DNA from: an uncultured Clostridia bacterium
Lineage (GTDB): Bacteria; Bacillota; Clostridia; Christensenellales; UBA1242
NCBI GenBank assembly: GCA_944383415.1
Contig: CALWPK010000012.1
Coordinates: forward strand, 1-38,120
Direction: 5' to 3'
DNA: 38,120 nucleotides
Numbering within the stretch: the first letter of the stretch is position 1; every line of letters starts with the position of its first letter. The notes under the pieces were generated by a model that saw nothing but the letters and a program-made list of their open reading frames with translations, was not told the DNA's origin and ran no database searches. A program made the position numbers and the translations under genes. Of the stretch, positions 1 through 7,700 are shown piece by piece.

Positions 1-8
1 ATTTCCTC

Positions 9-635
9 CTATTTTAATTTAATTTTTCCATCGAATAATGAAGATATTGTTTTAAGCAAAAACTTATCAAAAGTTTGATTATGAATGTCCACATTATCAG
101 TAGGCAAATTAGTTTCTCGTTTTATTTCTCCTGTTTCGTAATCGATTATTTCATTATCTACATTAACAATTTCATCTTCTTTTAATTCTTCATTGATATT
201 TTCAACTCTTTCTTCTTTATTTGTGGATATGTCCATTAGGTCAAATAATGTTGCTTGTTTGTTTTCTGGTTTAGGTTTTACTGATTTTTCTATTTTAGGT
301 GGAGCAGATATTTCATTTTTATATTCAGTTCCATCTTCATTATAAAAAATGCCTTCGATTGAGTCTTCTTCAAAGTAATGAATAGCCCAACCAAAGACAG
401 TTTTATCTTCTATACAAGTAGCATTTGTGCCTTTACTAGCAAGTTTTCTTGCTTCTTCACAAGCATATTTCATAAAAGTATCAAGAGTTTTCTTACTAAT
501 CAAAGTTTTATTATCCTTCTGAATTTTAACTCCATTATTGATTTTATCTGCAAGAATATCGCTTGCATTTTCTTCCAAGTATGCTTTAATAATCTCTTGT
601 TCTTTGTTTTTAGTTTCAAGATTTAAAGTAATCAT
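9..635 (-). CDS. PcfK-like protein (AcrIIA9-type family), mobile-element protein
   Basis: A 208-residue soluble protein, last complete gene of the minus-strand operon. The N-terminal half (residues about 1-110) carries the segment FGWAIHYFEEDSIEG (81-95), which I recognise from PcfK-like proteins of conjugative plasmids and ICEs. From memory, members of this family include the Cas9 inhibitor AcrIIA9. The C-terminal half is low-complexity and acidic, rich in E, N and D, and ends in a short hydrophobic/basic tail. It starts at an ATG preceded by AGGAGGAAATT, 9 nt after the upstream gene ends. Another AGGAGGAAAT at positions 1-10 (minus) lies right after its stop, so the operon continues beyond the window. 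The family call is fairly good; Cas9 inhibition by this particular protein is only inference. Confidence 0.7.
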   Translation of the reverse strand: MITLNLETKNKEQEIIKAYLEENASDILADKINNGVKIQKDNKTLISKKTLDTFMKYACEEARKLASKGTNATCIEDKTVFGWAIHYFEEDSIEGIFYNEDGTEYKNEISAPPKIEKSVKPKPENKQATLFDLMDISTNKEERVENINEELKEDEIVNVDNEIIDYETGEIKRETNLPTDNVDIHNQTFDKFLLKTISSLFDGKIKLK

Positions 636-644
636 AATTTCCTC

Positions 645-1022
645 CTAAAAAGGTAGTTCTTTAAGTAGTTCACAAATTTTACCTTCTAGTTTTTCTAGGG
701 TAGAATAGTGATTAAAACCACCTTTGTAATCAACTTCGTTTTTAGCGATTCTAATAAGTATGTGATTATACCAATCATTATTAAAATATCTAACATCACT
801 GATTGAAATATATACACATTTATTTTCAGTTCCACCTTTAATAAAGGCAGAAAAGCAATAGTGATTTTTGTTTACTTTTATCAAGCACCAATTATTATCT
901 TTGCAAATTGATTTAAGGAAGTTTATGTACTTAGTTTGAAATGTTTTATAATCATTTCCAGTGTAGCAACCAGTTGAAAACTCATAATTTAAATATTGTT
1001 TTAATGTGCTTAAATTCGCCAT
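645..1022 (-). CDS. conserved mobile-element hypothetical protein
   Basis: A 125-residue soluble protein, rich in Tyr, Asn and Lys, with no membrane segment. The central stretch includes YTGNDYKTFQTKYINFL (about residues 20-36) and YISISDVRYFNNDWYNHIL (71-89). I associate this layout with short proteins that accompany ArdA and PcfK in ICEs of Clostridia, but I know of no function. It starts at ATG with GGAGGTTAATTAAT upstream and sits 1 nt after the stop of the preceding gene, so it is translationally close-coupled. Its role in transfer or counter-defence is inferred from neighbours only. Confidence 0.65.
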   Translation of the reverse strand: MANLSTLKQYLNYEFSTGCYTGNDYKTFQTKYINFLKSICKDNNWCLIKVNKNHYCFSAFIKGGTENKCVYISISDVRYFNNDWYNHILIRIAKNEVDYKGGFNHYSTLEKLEGKICELLKELPF

Positions 1023-1023
1023 A

Positions 1024-1311
1024 TTAATTAACCTCCATAATTTTTAAATCTATAAATGTGTGTAAGTAATAGTTTGTTTGACATGTATAGTTCCACCAAT
1101 ATTCATTTGCTTTTTTATCTTCAATGTTAGTATCTAGTTCAAAATCATCGATGTAAGAATATTCTTTCTTGTAGAATTCTTTTTCAAGTTTGATCAATGA
1201 ATAGAATTTATCTAATGCCTTTTCTTTTGTATTAAATAAATAGTTATCTATTCCATTACAATCATCAGTGGAGTAGTCAAGTTGTACCATATAAATAATT
1301 TGTTTTTTCAT
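1024..1311 (-). CDS. conserved mobile-element hypothetical protein
   Basis: A 95-residue protein beginning MKKQIIYMVQLDYSTDD, with acidic and aromatic residues throughout (for example ANEYWWNYTCQTNYYLHTF near residues 69-87) and no membrane segment. Its start codon shares one base (1311) with the stop of the upstream gene, and a GGAGGACAG ribosome binding site lies inside the end of that gene, so the two are translationally coupled. I recognise no named domain. The composition and position fit a small accessory protein of an ICE anti-defence block. Confidence 0.6.
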   Translation of the reverse strand: MKKQIIYMVQLDYSTDDCNGIDNYLFNTKEKALDKFYSLIKLEKEFYKKEYSYIDDFELDTNIEDKKANEYWWNYTCQTNYYLHTFIDLKIMEVN

Positions 1312-1748
1312 TATGCTGTCCTCCTAATTCCACCACCGAAACTCTGGACTAAAATAGTGCCAAATTCACTTAAATAATCATCGCTTTTATTCCAGACATA
1401 AGAGAAAGCAGAAAATTCATTTTTAGAATATTGACATATTAAGTCTTCCCATTCTTCTTTGTAGTCAGTTACTATAAGAAAGTCATATAATTCACCAAAG
1501 TCAGTAAGTTCATGTGTAATTGCATAAACTGTGCAATTATATTTTTCTTCTATTTCTTTTACTTTGTTTTGCACATCTTTATCTTGCCAAGCCCAAAAGC
1601 CAGCGTATCGTTCAAAGTAACAAACTTCATCATTGTTTTCAAATCCTTTTATGTAAGGTTTATATATTTCTAATTGTTGCATAATTTCTAATGCTTTTTC
1701 TTTTCTTTCTTCTTTTGTTGTATTTGATTGTTTAATTTCTTTTTCCAT
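1311..1748 (-). CDS. acidic mobile-element hypothetical protein
   Basis: A 145-residue soluble, acidic protein. A charged N-terminal helix (residues 1-30) is followed by YFERYAGFWAWQDKD (about 44-58), a segment VYAITHELTDFGELYDFLIV (74-93), and a C-terminal FGTILVQSFGGGIRRTA. I have seen similar proteins in Clostridia mobile elements, but no activity is known to me. Starts at ATG with TAAAGGAGATAAAAATT in front, 18 nt after ardA, and overlaps the next gene by one base. The high D/E content could fit a DNA-mimic inhibitor like its ArdA neighbour; that is speculation. Confidence 0.6.
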   Translation of the reverse strand: MEKEIKQSNTTKEERKEKALEIMQQLEIYKPYIKGFENNDEVCYFERYAGFWAWQDKDVQNKVKEIEEKYNCTVYAITHELTDFGELYDFLIVTDYKEEWEDLICQYSKNEFSAFSYVWNKSDDYLSEFGTILVQSFGGGIRRTA

Positions 1749-1766
1749 AATTTTTATCTCCTTTAA

Positions 1767-2312
1767 TTAGCAAATTTCAATTATTCCTTCGTTATATTCT
1801 TCTGCGTAACAATCGCCTATATATCTTCCATAAGCTTCAAAATCTATAAAGTTTTCTAAAACTTCTGGAATTTGATAGCAATATTCACCATAAATCATTC
1901 TTCCGTAATCTTCCCAAGTGTAGCCTTTATACATGTGAATGTCATCGTCCCATTGTGAGCCTTTATTGTTTACTAATTCTTCAAAATCGTCAAAGTTTCT
2001 CACATCTAAATATGCTTGCATAAGTTCGTATTTGTAATCATCATCAAGCACACCAGATTCTTTTAATAATTCAAATAAATATTTAGGGTGAGTATAATCG
2101 CAATTAAGTCCGTCAGTATTAAAGCCCTCAATATCTTGAATAAATAATTCTTCATCTATGCCTTTAAGTTTAAAACCTTCTTTTGTTAACTCTTCTTCAA
2201 TTTCAGTCCAATCTTCATAGTCCGCAAGATTCAACCATTTTGAACCTAATGCTCTTTCGTTACATTCGTTGTATGAACCCCAAGAGCCAATAACTATTTG
2301 TATTTCATTCAT
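1767..2312 (-). CDS. ardA: ArdA-type antirestriction protein
   Basis: A 181-residue, strongly acidic protein of the usual ArdA length. ArdA proteins mimic bent B-form DNA and inhibit type I restriction-modification enzymes when a conjugative element enters a new host. The N-terminus (VIGSWGSYNECNERALGSKW, residues 7-26) and following lobe match the family, as do the many Asp/Glu and Tyr residues spread along the chain, for example the DFEAYGRYIGDCYAEEYNEG region near 157-176. The start is supported by AAAAGGAGAAACATTT. It sits in the middle of the seven-gene operon with short spacers, as expected for leading-region genes expressed together. Family assignment is from recognition. Confidence 0.85.
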   Translation of the reverse strand: MNEIQIVIGSWGSYNECNERALGSKWLNLADYEDWTEIEEELTKEGFKLKGIDEELFIQDIEGFNTDGLNCDYTHPKYLFELLKESGVLDDDYKYELMQAYLDVRNFDDFEELVNNKGSQWDDDIHMYKGYTWEDYGRMIYGEYCYQIPEVLENFIDFEAYGRYIGDCYAEEYNEGIIEIC

Positions 2313-2326
2313 AAATGTTTCTCCTT

Positions 2327-2569
2327 TTAATCATTAATTGTTTCAAAGTCATCAACAGCGATTTTTTCACTTTGGTAACCATATTCAAAATAAAGATTGT
2401 TTTCTCTATCTCTTTTTAGGTCATATTCAATAACGCTAATTTTACCTTGATTTGTAATAGCCAAAGTGATTGTCATTTTATCAAAGTTAATATCGACAAT
2501 GTTGAATATGATTTCAGTATAACCATCAAAGTATTGAAACTCTTTTAAGTAATAACTTGTTGTTTTCAT
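2327..2569 (-). CDS. small acidic hypothetical protein
   Basis: An 80-residue protein, beta-rich by eye (alternating aromatic and hydrophobic residues such as EIIFNIVDINFDKMTITLAI, about 19-38) and net acidic. No known motif. Starts at ATG with AAAGGAGTTAAAA upstream; 14 nt to ardA. It belongs to the same transcription unit as the antirestriction gene. Reality is supported by the ribosome binding site, tight spacing and protein-like composition; function unknown. Confidence 0.55.
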   Translation of the reverse strand: MKTTSYYLKEFQYFDGYTEIIFNIVDINFDKMTITLAITNQGKISVIEYDLKRDRENNLYFEYGYQSEKIAVDDFETIND

Positions 2570-2582
2570 TTTTAACTCCTTT

Positions 2583-2870
2583 TTAACTTAAAATTCTAAA
2601 CCATAATGTGTAGCAGTTTTCAATTTCAAGATTGACTAGATGACCTTTGTCATTTTCAAATTCAATTTCTTCAAATTCATTAAAACTGCCTTTGAACTCG
2701 TTTGTATTGTTTGGCAATTTATGGCAATATCTAATACAATCTTCATAAGTTTTAGATTTTGTATATAGATTTTCGTCATCTATTTCGCCATAACTTACAA
2801 ATCTGAAAGAACCTTTTTTAGTGAATTTAGTAAGACTAAACTTTACTTTTTTTCTTTCTTTTTCATTCAT
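2583..2870 (-). CDS. small hypothetical protein, first gene of the anti-defence operon
   Basis: A 95-residue soluble protein with a basic N-terminus (MNEKERKKVKFSLTKFTKKG) followed by an acidic, aromatic body. No recognised domain. It is the first gene of the minus-strand operon: upstream lie a strong AAGGAGGTAAATAGAA ribosome binding site and a small GAAA-tetraloop hairpin (TGTC-GAAA-GACA near 2896-2907) in what should be the mRNA leader. I could not pick out a convincing promoter further up. Confidence 0.55.
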   Translation of the reverse strand: MNEKERKKVKFSLTKFTKKGSFRFVSYGEIDDENLYTKSKTYEDCIRYCHKLPNNTNEFKGSFNEFEEIEFENDKGHLVNLEIENCYTLWFRILS

Positions 2871-3013
2871 TTCTATTTACCTCCTTATTAGATTTGTCTT
2901 TCGACAGAAACCAATAAAAGCAAAATTTGAATGAGAAGTTTTCGCTTAAAAATCTTATTGTAGAAAGTCAACGAAAAAGAAGAAAATATTGTATTGATAT
3001 TTTTAATTGACAA

Positions 3014-3043
3014 TAAAAAAAGACCAGGTTAAAAACCTAGTCT
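3014..3043 (-). terminator. rho-independent terminator (minus strand)
   Basis: Read on the minus strand, an imperfect stem (AGAC.AGGT pairing with ACCT.GTCT, one mismatch) is followed by an uninterrupted run of seven T. It lies between the tRNA-Ser gene and the anti-defence operon and would stop transcription arriving from the tRNA side, so the operon needs its own promoter. Confidence 0.65.
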
Positions 3044-3155
3044 AAAACTCATTCATTTTATTAAATTGTTTAAGCAATATTTACTTCCGTTGACTTGCTA
3101 CGAGAATTTTGCTAACCACCACTGGCGAAAGGCAAAGATAATAAGGAGTTATTAA

Positions 3156-3218
3156 ATGAAAAGAGATAAGCTTTCTACCTATCTCTATAAAAAATCACGC
3201 CCGCAACACCTTTGGTAA
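3156..3218 (+). CDS. possible 20-residue peptide / leader ORF
   Basis: A 20-codon frame (begins MKRDKLSTYL, ends HLW) has a good AAGGAG ribosome binding site 7 nt before its ATG (3143-3148). A 7-bp hairpin, AGAGATA/TATCTCT, lies within its first half. It is basic and has no recognised motif. It is isolated in an otherwise non-coding stretch of about 380 nt between the anti-defence operon and tRNA-Ser, so it may be chance, a leader peptide or a remnant. Confidence 0.25.
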   Translation: MKRDKLSTYLYKKSRPQHLW

Positions 3219-3243
3219 AAATATACCTAAATTTATCGGTGTT
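3205..3243. repeat. stem-loop just beyond the tRNA-Ser 3' end
   Basis: AACACC (3205-3210) and GGTGTT (3238-3243) flank an inner pairing TTTGGTA / TACCTAAA, giving a bulged hairpin of about 39 nt. It sits 17 nt past the tRNA 3' end. A T-rich run follows on the minus strand after about 12 nt, so it may help process or terminate the tRNA transcript; an att-site arm is another option. Confidence 0.4.
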
Positions 3244-3259
3244 CAAACGCGAAATTGAT

Positions 3260-3350
3260 TGGCGGAGAGTGAGGGATTTGAACCCTCGCGCGCCTTTCGA
3301 CGCCTACATCCTTAGCAGGGACGCCTCTTCGACCTCTTGAGTAACTCTCC
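3260..3350 (-). tRNA. tRNA-Ser(GCT), CCA encoded
   Basis: On the minus strand a complete class II tRNA can be folded. The acceptor GGAGAGT pairs with ACTCTCC, followed by G73 and an encoded CCA (3260-3262). The anticodon stem CGTCC/GGATG holds the loop CTGCTAA with anticodon GCT. A long variable arm GGCGTCGAAAGGCGCG separates it from the T arm, which has loop TTCAAAT. The length of 91 nt and the long variable arm are as expected for serine tRNAs. It decodes AGC/AGU. A TTGGTT-17-TATAAT promoter lies upstream. Confidence 0.95.
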
Positions 3351-3379
3351 AATAGTATCATTTAGTTTTGCTGTCGATA

Positions 3380-3408
3380 ATTATATGATTCAACAAAGAT
3401 CTAACCAA
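3380..3408 (-). promoter_or_regulatory. tRNA-Ser promoter
   Basis: Minus strand -35 TTGGTT (3403-3408), 17-nt spacer, consensus -10 TATAAT (3380-3385), about 30 nt upstream of the mature tRNA 5' end. Confidence 0.65.
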
Positions 3409-3446
3409 ATGACAAATTATATAAAATTAAGATGATATTCAAAAAA

Positions 3447-3527
3447 GTTTAAAGTAATATAAATGATAATTTAATAAGATATGGATGTCATTAGATCTTT
3501 TTAAATTTTGAATATATTACTTTAAAC
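3447..3527. repeat. 15-bp perfect inverted repeat
   Basis: GTTTAAAGTAATATA at 3447-3461 is exactly matched by its reverse complement at 3513-3527, with a 51-nt AT-rich loop. It lies upstream of the tRNA-Ser promoter. It has no T-run that would make it a typical terminator and may be a small mobile-element remnant or regulatory structure. Confidence 0.5.
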
Positions 3528-4065
3528 GAGTTTATTATATCAGAAAATTCAAGGTTTGTCAACATTTATATTTTATAAATTCAAAATTTTTTTATAATTT
3601 AAGTATCTCAAAACAAGAAAGAGTGTATAATGGATACTTATAGCAGTTATATAATTGTATTAAAATTGAAATCTTAAAGTTTTTAAAGTTGTAAATTTAA
3701 TTTTTTTAACAATTTTTGAATATCAGTTGAAATATATGGAACAATCTTAACTTTTTCTCTATAGCATTGATAAATAAAGTATTTTAGTCAGAATTGAAAT
3801 TTAGGTTTTGAGTAAATAAAGAAAATTAAATTTCTTGAACGGGTGCAAAAATGGAGAGTGTTTTACATTTGATTGTTTTGTTTAAAGAGGATGTGGACTA
3901 TTAAAGGTGACACGAAATTGTGCACATTCTTTTTGTAATTTCAATTTTTGATTTTTGTTTAATAAATTATTATTGGAATTTTGAAATCTATTTGATGACT
4001 TTAGTTGTATTTTTTCTTCATTGAATAATATCAACAAAAATTCCAGAAGATTTGATATTTTCAAT
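3528..4065. other. gene-less AT-rich stretch
   Basis: No frame with a ribosome binding site or family resemblance on either strand. A 60-codon minus-strand frame (3882-4064) starts at TTG without a Shine-Dalgarno sequence and directly abuts a terminator, so I do not count it as a gene. Confidence 0.5.
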
Positions 4066-4102
4066 TACAAATAAAACCACTGATTTTTCAATCAATGGTT
4101 TT
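4066..4102 (-). terminator. terminator of the yjzC-like gene
   Basis: AAAACCACTGAT (4073-4084) pairs with ATCAATGGTTTT (4091-4102) apart from one G-U pair. On the minus strand it is followed by TTTTATTT. It lies 29 nt after the stop of the YjzC-like gene. Confidence 0.7.
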
Positions 4103-4131
4103 AGTTCTTGCATAAGCAAGACAGATGGCTA

Positions 4132-4296
4132 TTATTCACCTAAACAATAATAACTTCCTGAATTTTGAGTAGCAGGGAATCTTTTACCTTTCTCAAGATA
4201 AAGGCTACCGCCATTGTGACCCTGTGCATCAAATGCTACATAAGTTGCAGACTTTGGAACAGTTTCACCAGGTTTCCATTGTTTATTATTTGACAT
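4132..4296 (-). CDS. YjzC-like small protein
   Basis: A 54-residue frame. The N-terminal KQWKPGETVPKSATYVAFD (5-23) and the later LEKGKRFPATQNSG (34-47) follow the YjzC family pattern (KPGETVPKSGTY ... L..G.RFP.T), known from Bacillus and many Clostridia; no function is established for the family. The start ATG at 4296 has a strong GTGGAGGTG ribosome binding site 4 nt upstream. A terminator follows directly, so it is a monocistronic gene. Confidence 0.8.
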   Translation of the reverse strand: MSNNKQWKPGETVPKSATYVAFDAQGHNGGSLYLEKGKRFPATQNSGSYYCLGE

Positions 4297-4737
4297 ATAG
4301 CACCTCCACAACTAGTATGTGTAGGTAAAATTTATTTATTCAAAAATTTCAAAATATTATTAGTCATTTTTGTGATTAGAAACATTAAAATTATTAAATT
4401 TTATAAAAATGATATAAATTTCCATTAAATTTCAATATAATATGAAGCAATTTAAGAAAAATTGTAAATATATCAAAAAATTTTAATATAGAAATAATTA
4501 TGCAACATTAAAAGATTAAAAAAAATGCAGAGAGTAAAAATGTTGTTGAAATTGTTATAAAATATATTCCCTAATTGTATTAATCTTTGAAATATATCTA
4601 TTTATTATAAATTTTGTTCAGTTAATACAAAACTACACGAACAACAAAGTTTAATCAAAGACAAGCGAGTGAAGCATTATCACCAACCGTCACACAAATT
4701 ATATAATTCAATTCAAACGTTTTATCTATTGTTAAGA
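4297..4737. other. gene-less AT-rich stretch
   Basis: Intergenic region between the divergent yjzC-like gene and addB. It is very AT-rich with no frame I can support and no clear RNA gene. It ends in the addB promoter. Confidence 0.5.
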
Positions 4738-4766
4738 TTGCAAAAAAGTTATGATTATGATATAAT
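4738..4766 (+). promoter_or_regulatory. addB promoter, leaderless configuration
   Basis: TTGCAA (4738-4743), 17-nt spacer, perfect TATAAT (4761-4766). The addB ATG begins at 4773, only 6 nt after the -10, so transcription should begin at or within a base of the start codon. There is no Shine-Dalgarno sequence, which fits a leaderless mRNA. Confidence 0.75.
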
Positions 4767-4772
4767 CAAAAT

Positions 4773-7700
4773 ATGATACGAATAATTAATACACAATCTT
4801 TGTATTCTGGATTATATAAGGCGGTAGAGTTTTGCCAAAAACACAAAAACGAAAATATTGAAATAGTGGTTCCGGATAAGTTGAGTTTATTTATGGAACG
4901 ATTTTTATTTGAGAAATTAGGATTGAGTTCGAGTTTCAATATCAAAGTGAGCACACTCAACAGATTCGCAAAGAAAAATTGTACAATTCCAAAAGACAAA
5001 CAAATCACTAAAATTGGTAGCATACTTTTGATATATAAAATATTGAACGATCACTCGGATGAGTTTGGGATATTAAAAAACAAGCACTACTCGTTCAGTT
5101 ATGCGGAGGAGATTTTCAGCACTATTGCACAATTAAAGGCATCAAAGATTTCATTTGATGAAATGTTAGGATTTACATCGAAAAACGAACAATTGGCAAA
5201 AAAAATACAGGACTTGGCAAAAATATTTCAATATTATGAGCAAAACAAAGCAGGCTTGATTGATTCATCCGATTTATTTTTGTTATCCGCATTGACAGTG
5301 GCAGATGGTAGAGAGAAATCAAACATTTTGTTCGTTGGATTTGATGATTTCACAGCAATTGAATATACGATCATAGAACGATTGGCAAGTGTGAGCGAAG
5401 TGAACGTCATCAATTATTATTCGAAAGAAAACAATCGGCATTTGTACAATCGTCAAGTGTATGATAAGTTGAAGAATTTAGCATATATTAATGAATTACC
5501 TTTTGAAGTGGTTCTAGATGATGAAAATACAGAAAACGACTTTGTTGTCGCAAATGATTCAGAAAAACAAAATAAAAAAATCAGCGAATTTAAAGTAATT
5601 GCGAATCCTAAAAATAGAAAAGACTGCTCGCAATGCGGAAACAATGAAGATGGTTTAAGAAAATTTTTGTCAAACAATCTATTTGGAATTAAATCAGAAA
5701 AATTTGTTTTAAATAGAAAAACAGTCAAAATCTATTCTGGAAGAGATTTTCGTGATGAGATAGAGTTTGTGGCACGCTGCATTAGAGAAAAGATTTTGTA
5801 TAAAGATAAATTTTCAGACAACGGAGTTGCTGTGTTTGATTTGGCGGGGAAAGAAGAAATTGTAAGAGAAATTTTTTCAAAATATGAGATAAATTATTAT
5901 ATTGACAGCAAATTTCAATTAAATCAAAGCATATTTTATAAATTTTTGTTAAGTTTATTGAAATTCAATTTGGATGGCTATAGTTTGATACATCTAATAG
6001 ATTTGATTAACTCGCCATTTTTCATAGCAGAAGATGAAGAAAAACTGAGATTGATTCAAAAACTGAAACTAATAAAATTCAGAGGTAATAAACTAAATAG
6101 TATTCAATTAGGAGATGATTTGACTGAAATAAAAGGTAATCTTCAAATTTTTCTAGATCGGTTAACAATAGATAAAAAATCGAATATTCTTGATTTTATA
6201 GATTTGATAAAAAGAGCAGATGAAGTTTTCAATTTCGATAGTGTCTTGAACAACGTAGCAAACGAAAAAGCGGACGTCAATGATAGGATAATTTTGATAA
6301 AATCAAAAGAGGTGATTTTCAATTTGCTTGAAGATATCTCAAAATATTATACAGATGCGGATTTAAACAAAATTTATGATATATATTCACATATCGCAAG
6401 CGTGGCGACAATAAACAATTTGCCTCAAACTTTAGATGCAGTGAAAGTGATTGAAGCAAATGATTGTACTGAGATTTTTTCAAATTTATATTTGGTAAAT
6501 TGTAGATTCGAAAATGCACCGAAACTGAAATTTGATTGCGGTATAATTTTAGATGGAGAGATTGAAGAATTGAATTTCAAAAACAAACTTTCTCCAACAA
6601 TTGCTCATATAAACAGATTGAAAAAATTGGAATTGTTCAACACCTGTTTGATGTTTGAAAATAATTTGACAGTGACTTACTCACATACTGCCGGCGATTT
6701 GATAAAAGAATTAATTGCACGTTTGCAAATAAAAGTGGGAGATGATGTGGCTAATTTGCCAGTATTTAGTAATATAAATTTCGGTAAATATATCGCACTG
6801 TCAAAATGGGATTATTTAGAATTTTTATCAAAATATAACAAAAATAATGAATTTTTCACTGATTTTTATCAAAATTTAAAAGAATTTTCTAAAATTTCAG
6901 ACGAGAACAAAGTTATATATAAAGATAAAAATACAATCTCTGCTTCACAATTGGAAAATTATTTCAAATGTCCATTTTATTATTTTGTGAACAATATTTT
7001 GAAGATCAAACCGGATATCGAAAATGATATTCAGTCGCTAGACGTGGGTAATATTTTGCATGAGATTTTATTTGTTTATTATAAAAAAAATAAGCAAGTG
7101 GGTGACATCTATGAATTCTGCAAATCTCAAGTTTTCAAAATCGTAGACAGAGATGAGCGATTGAAAATCAATGCCAATAGTCCAATTCTAATCAATCTCA
7201 TCGATGAGGCGGTGCGTGTCGTCAATGGGCTAAATTATATAGATGAAAACACACTTTTCAAACCTAAATATTTCGAATATGAATTCGGTAATGACAACGC
7301 CTTGCACTTAAAAGATATGGATCTTGTCGGCAAGGTTGATAGGATAGACTGTTATGAAGATAAAATGCGAGTTATAGATTACAAATCGGGCAAGGCAGAG
7401 GCGAGTTTGAAAGAATTGTTTTATGGAAATAAATTACAATTATTTTTGTATTCGGTAGCCATAGAAAATGGCATAAAGAAACATACAGTTGGCGGATTCT
7501 ATCTTCCTTTGCATAATGCTTATAGTCGCGAAATAACAAATGCTTATTCGTTGAAAGGATTTTTTGAAAATGACACCGATGTAGTACATGCACTAGATGT
7601 TAGATTGAGTCCTGGAGACAAAAGTGATATAGTGAATGTGAATATGAACAAAAATTATCTTGCCACACGTACGACTGGATATAAGGAACTAAATGCAGAA

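Noticed and set aside
2900..3260. Small SRP RNA or tmRNA in the gap by tRNA-Ser
   Set aside because: I looked for the SRP GGAAG/GCAG core and tmRNA ends on both strands and found neither.
3882..4064. 60-codon minus-strand frame downstream of the YjzC-like gene
   Set aside because: It starts at TTG with no ribosome binding site right after a terminator, has low-complexity N/K/L composition and no family resemblance.
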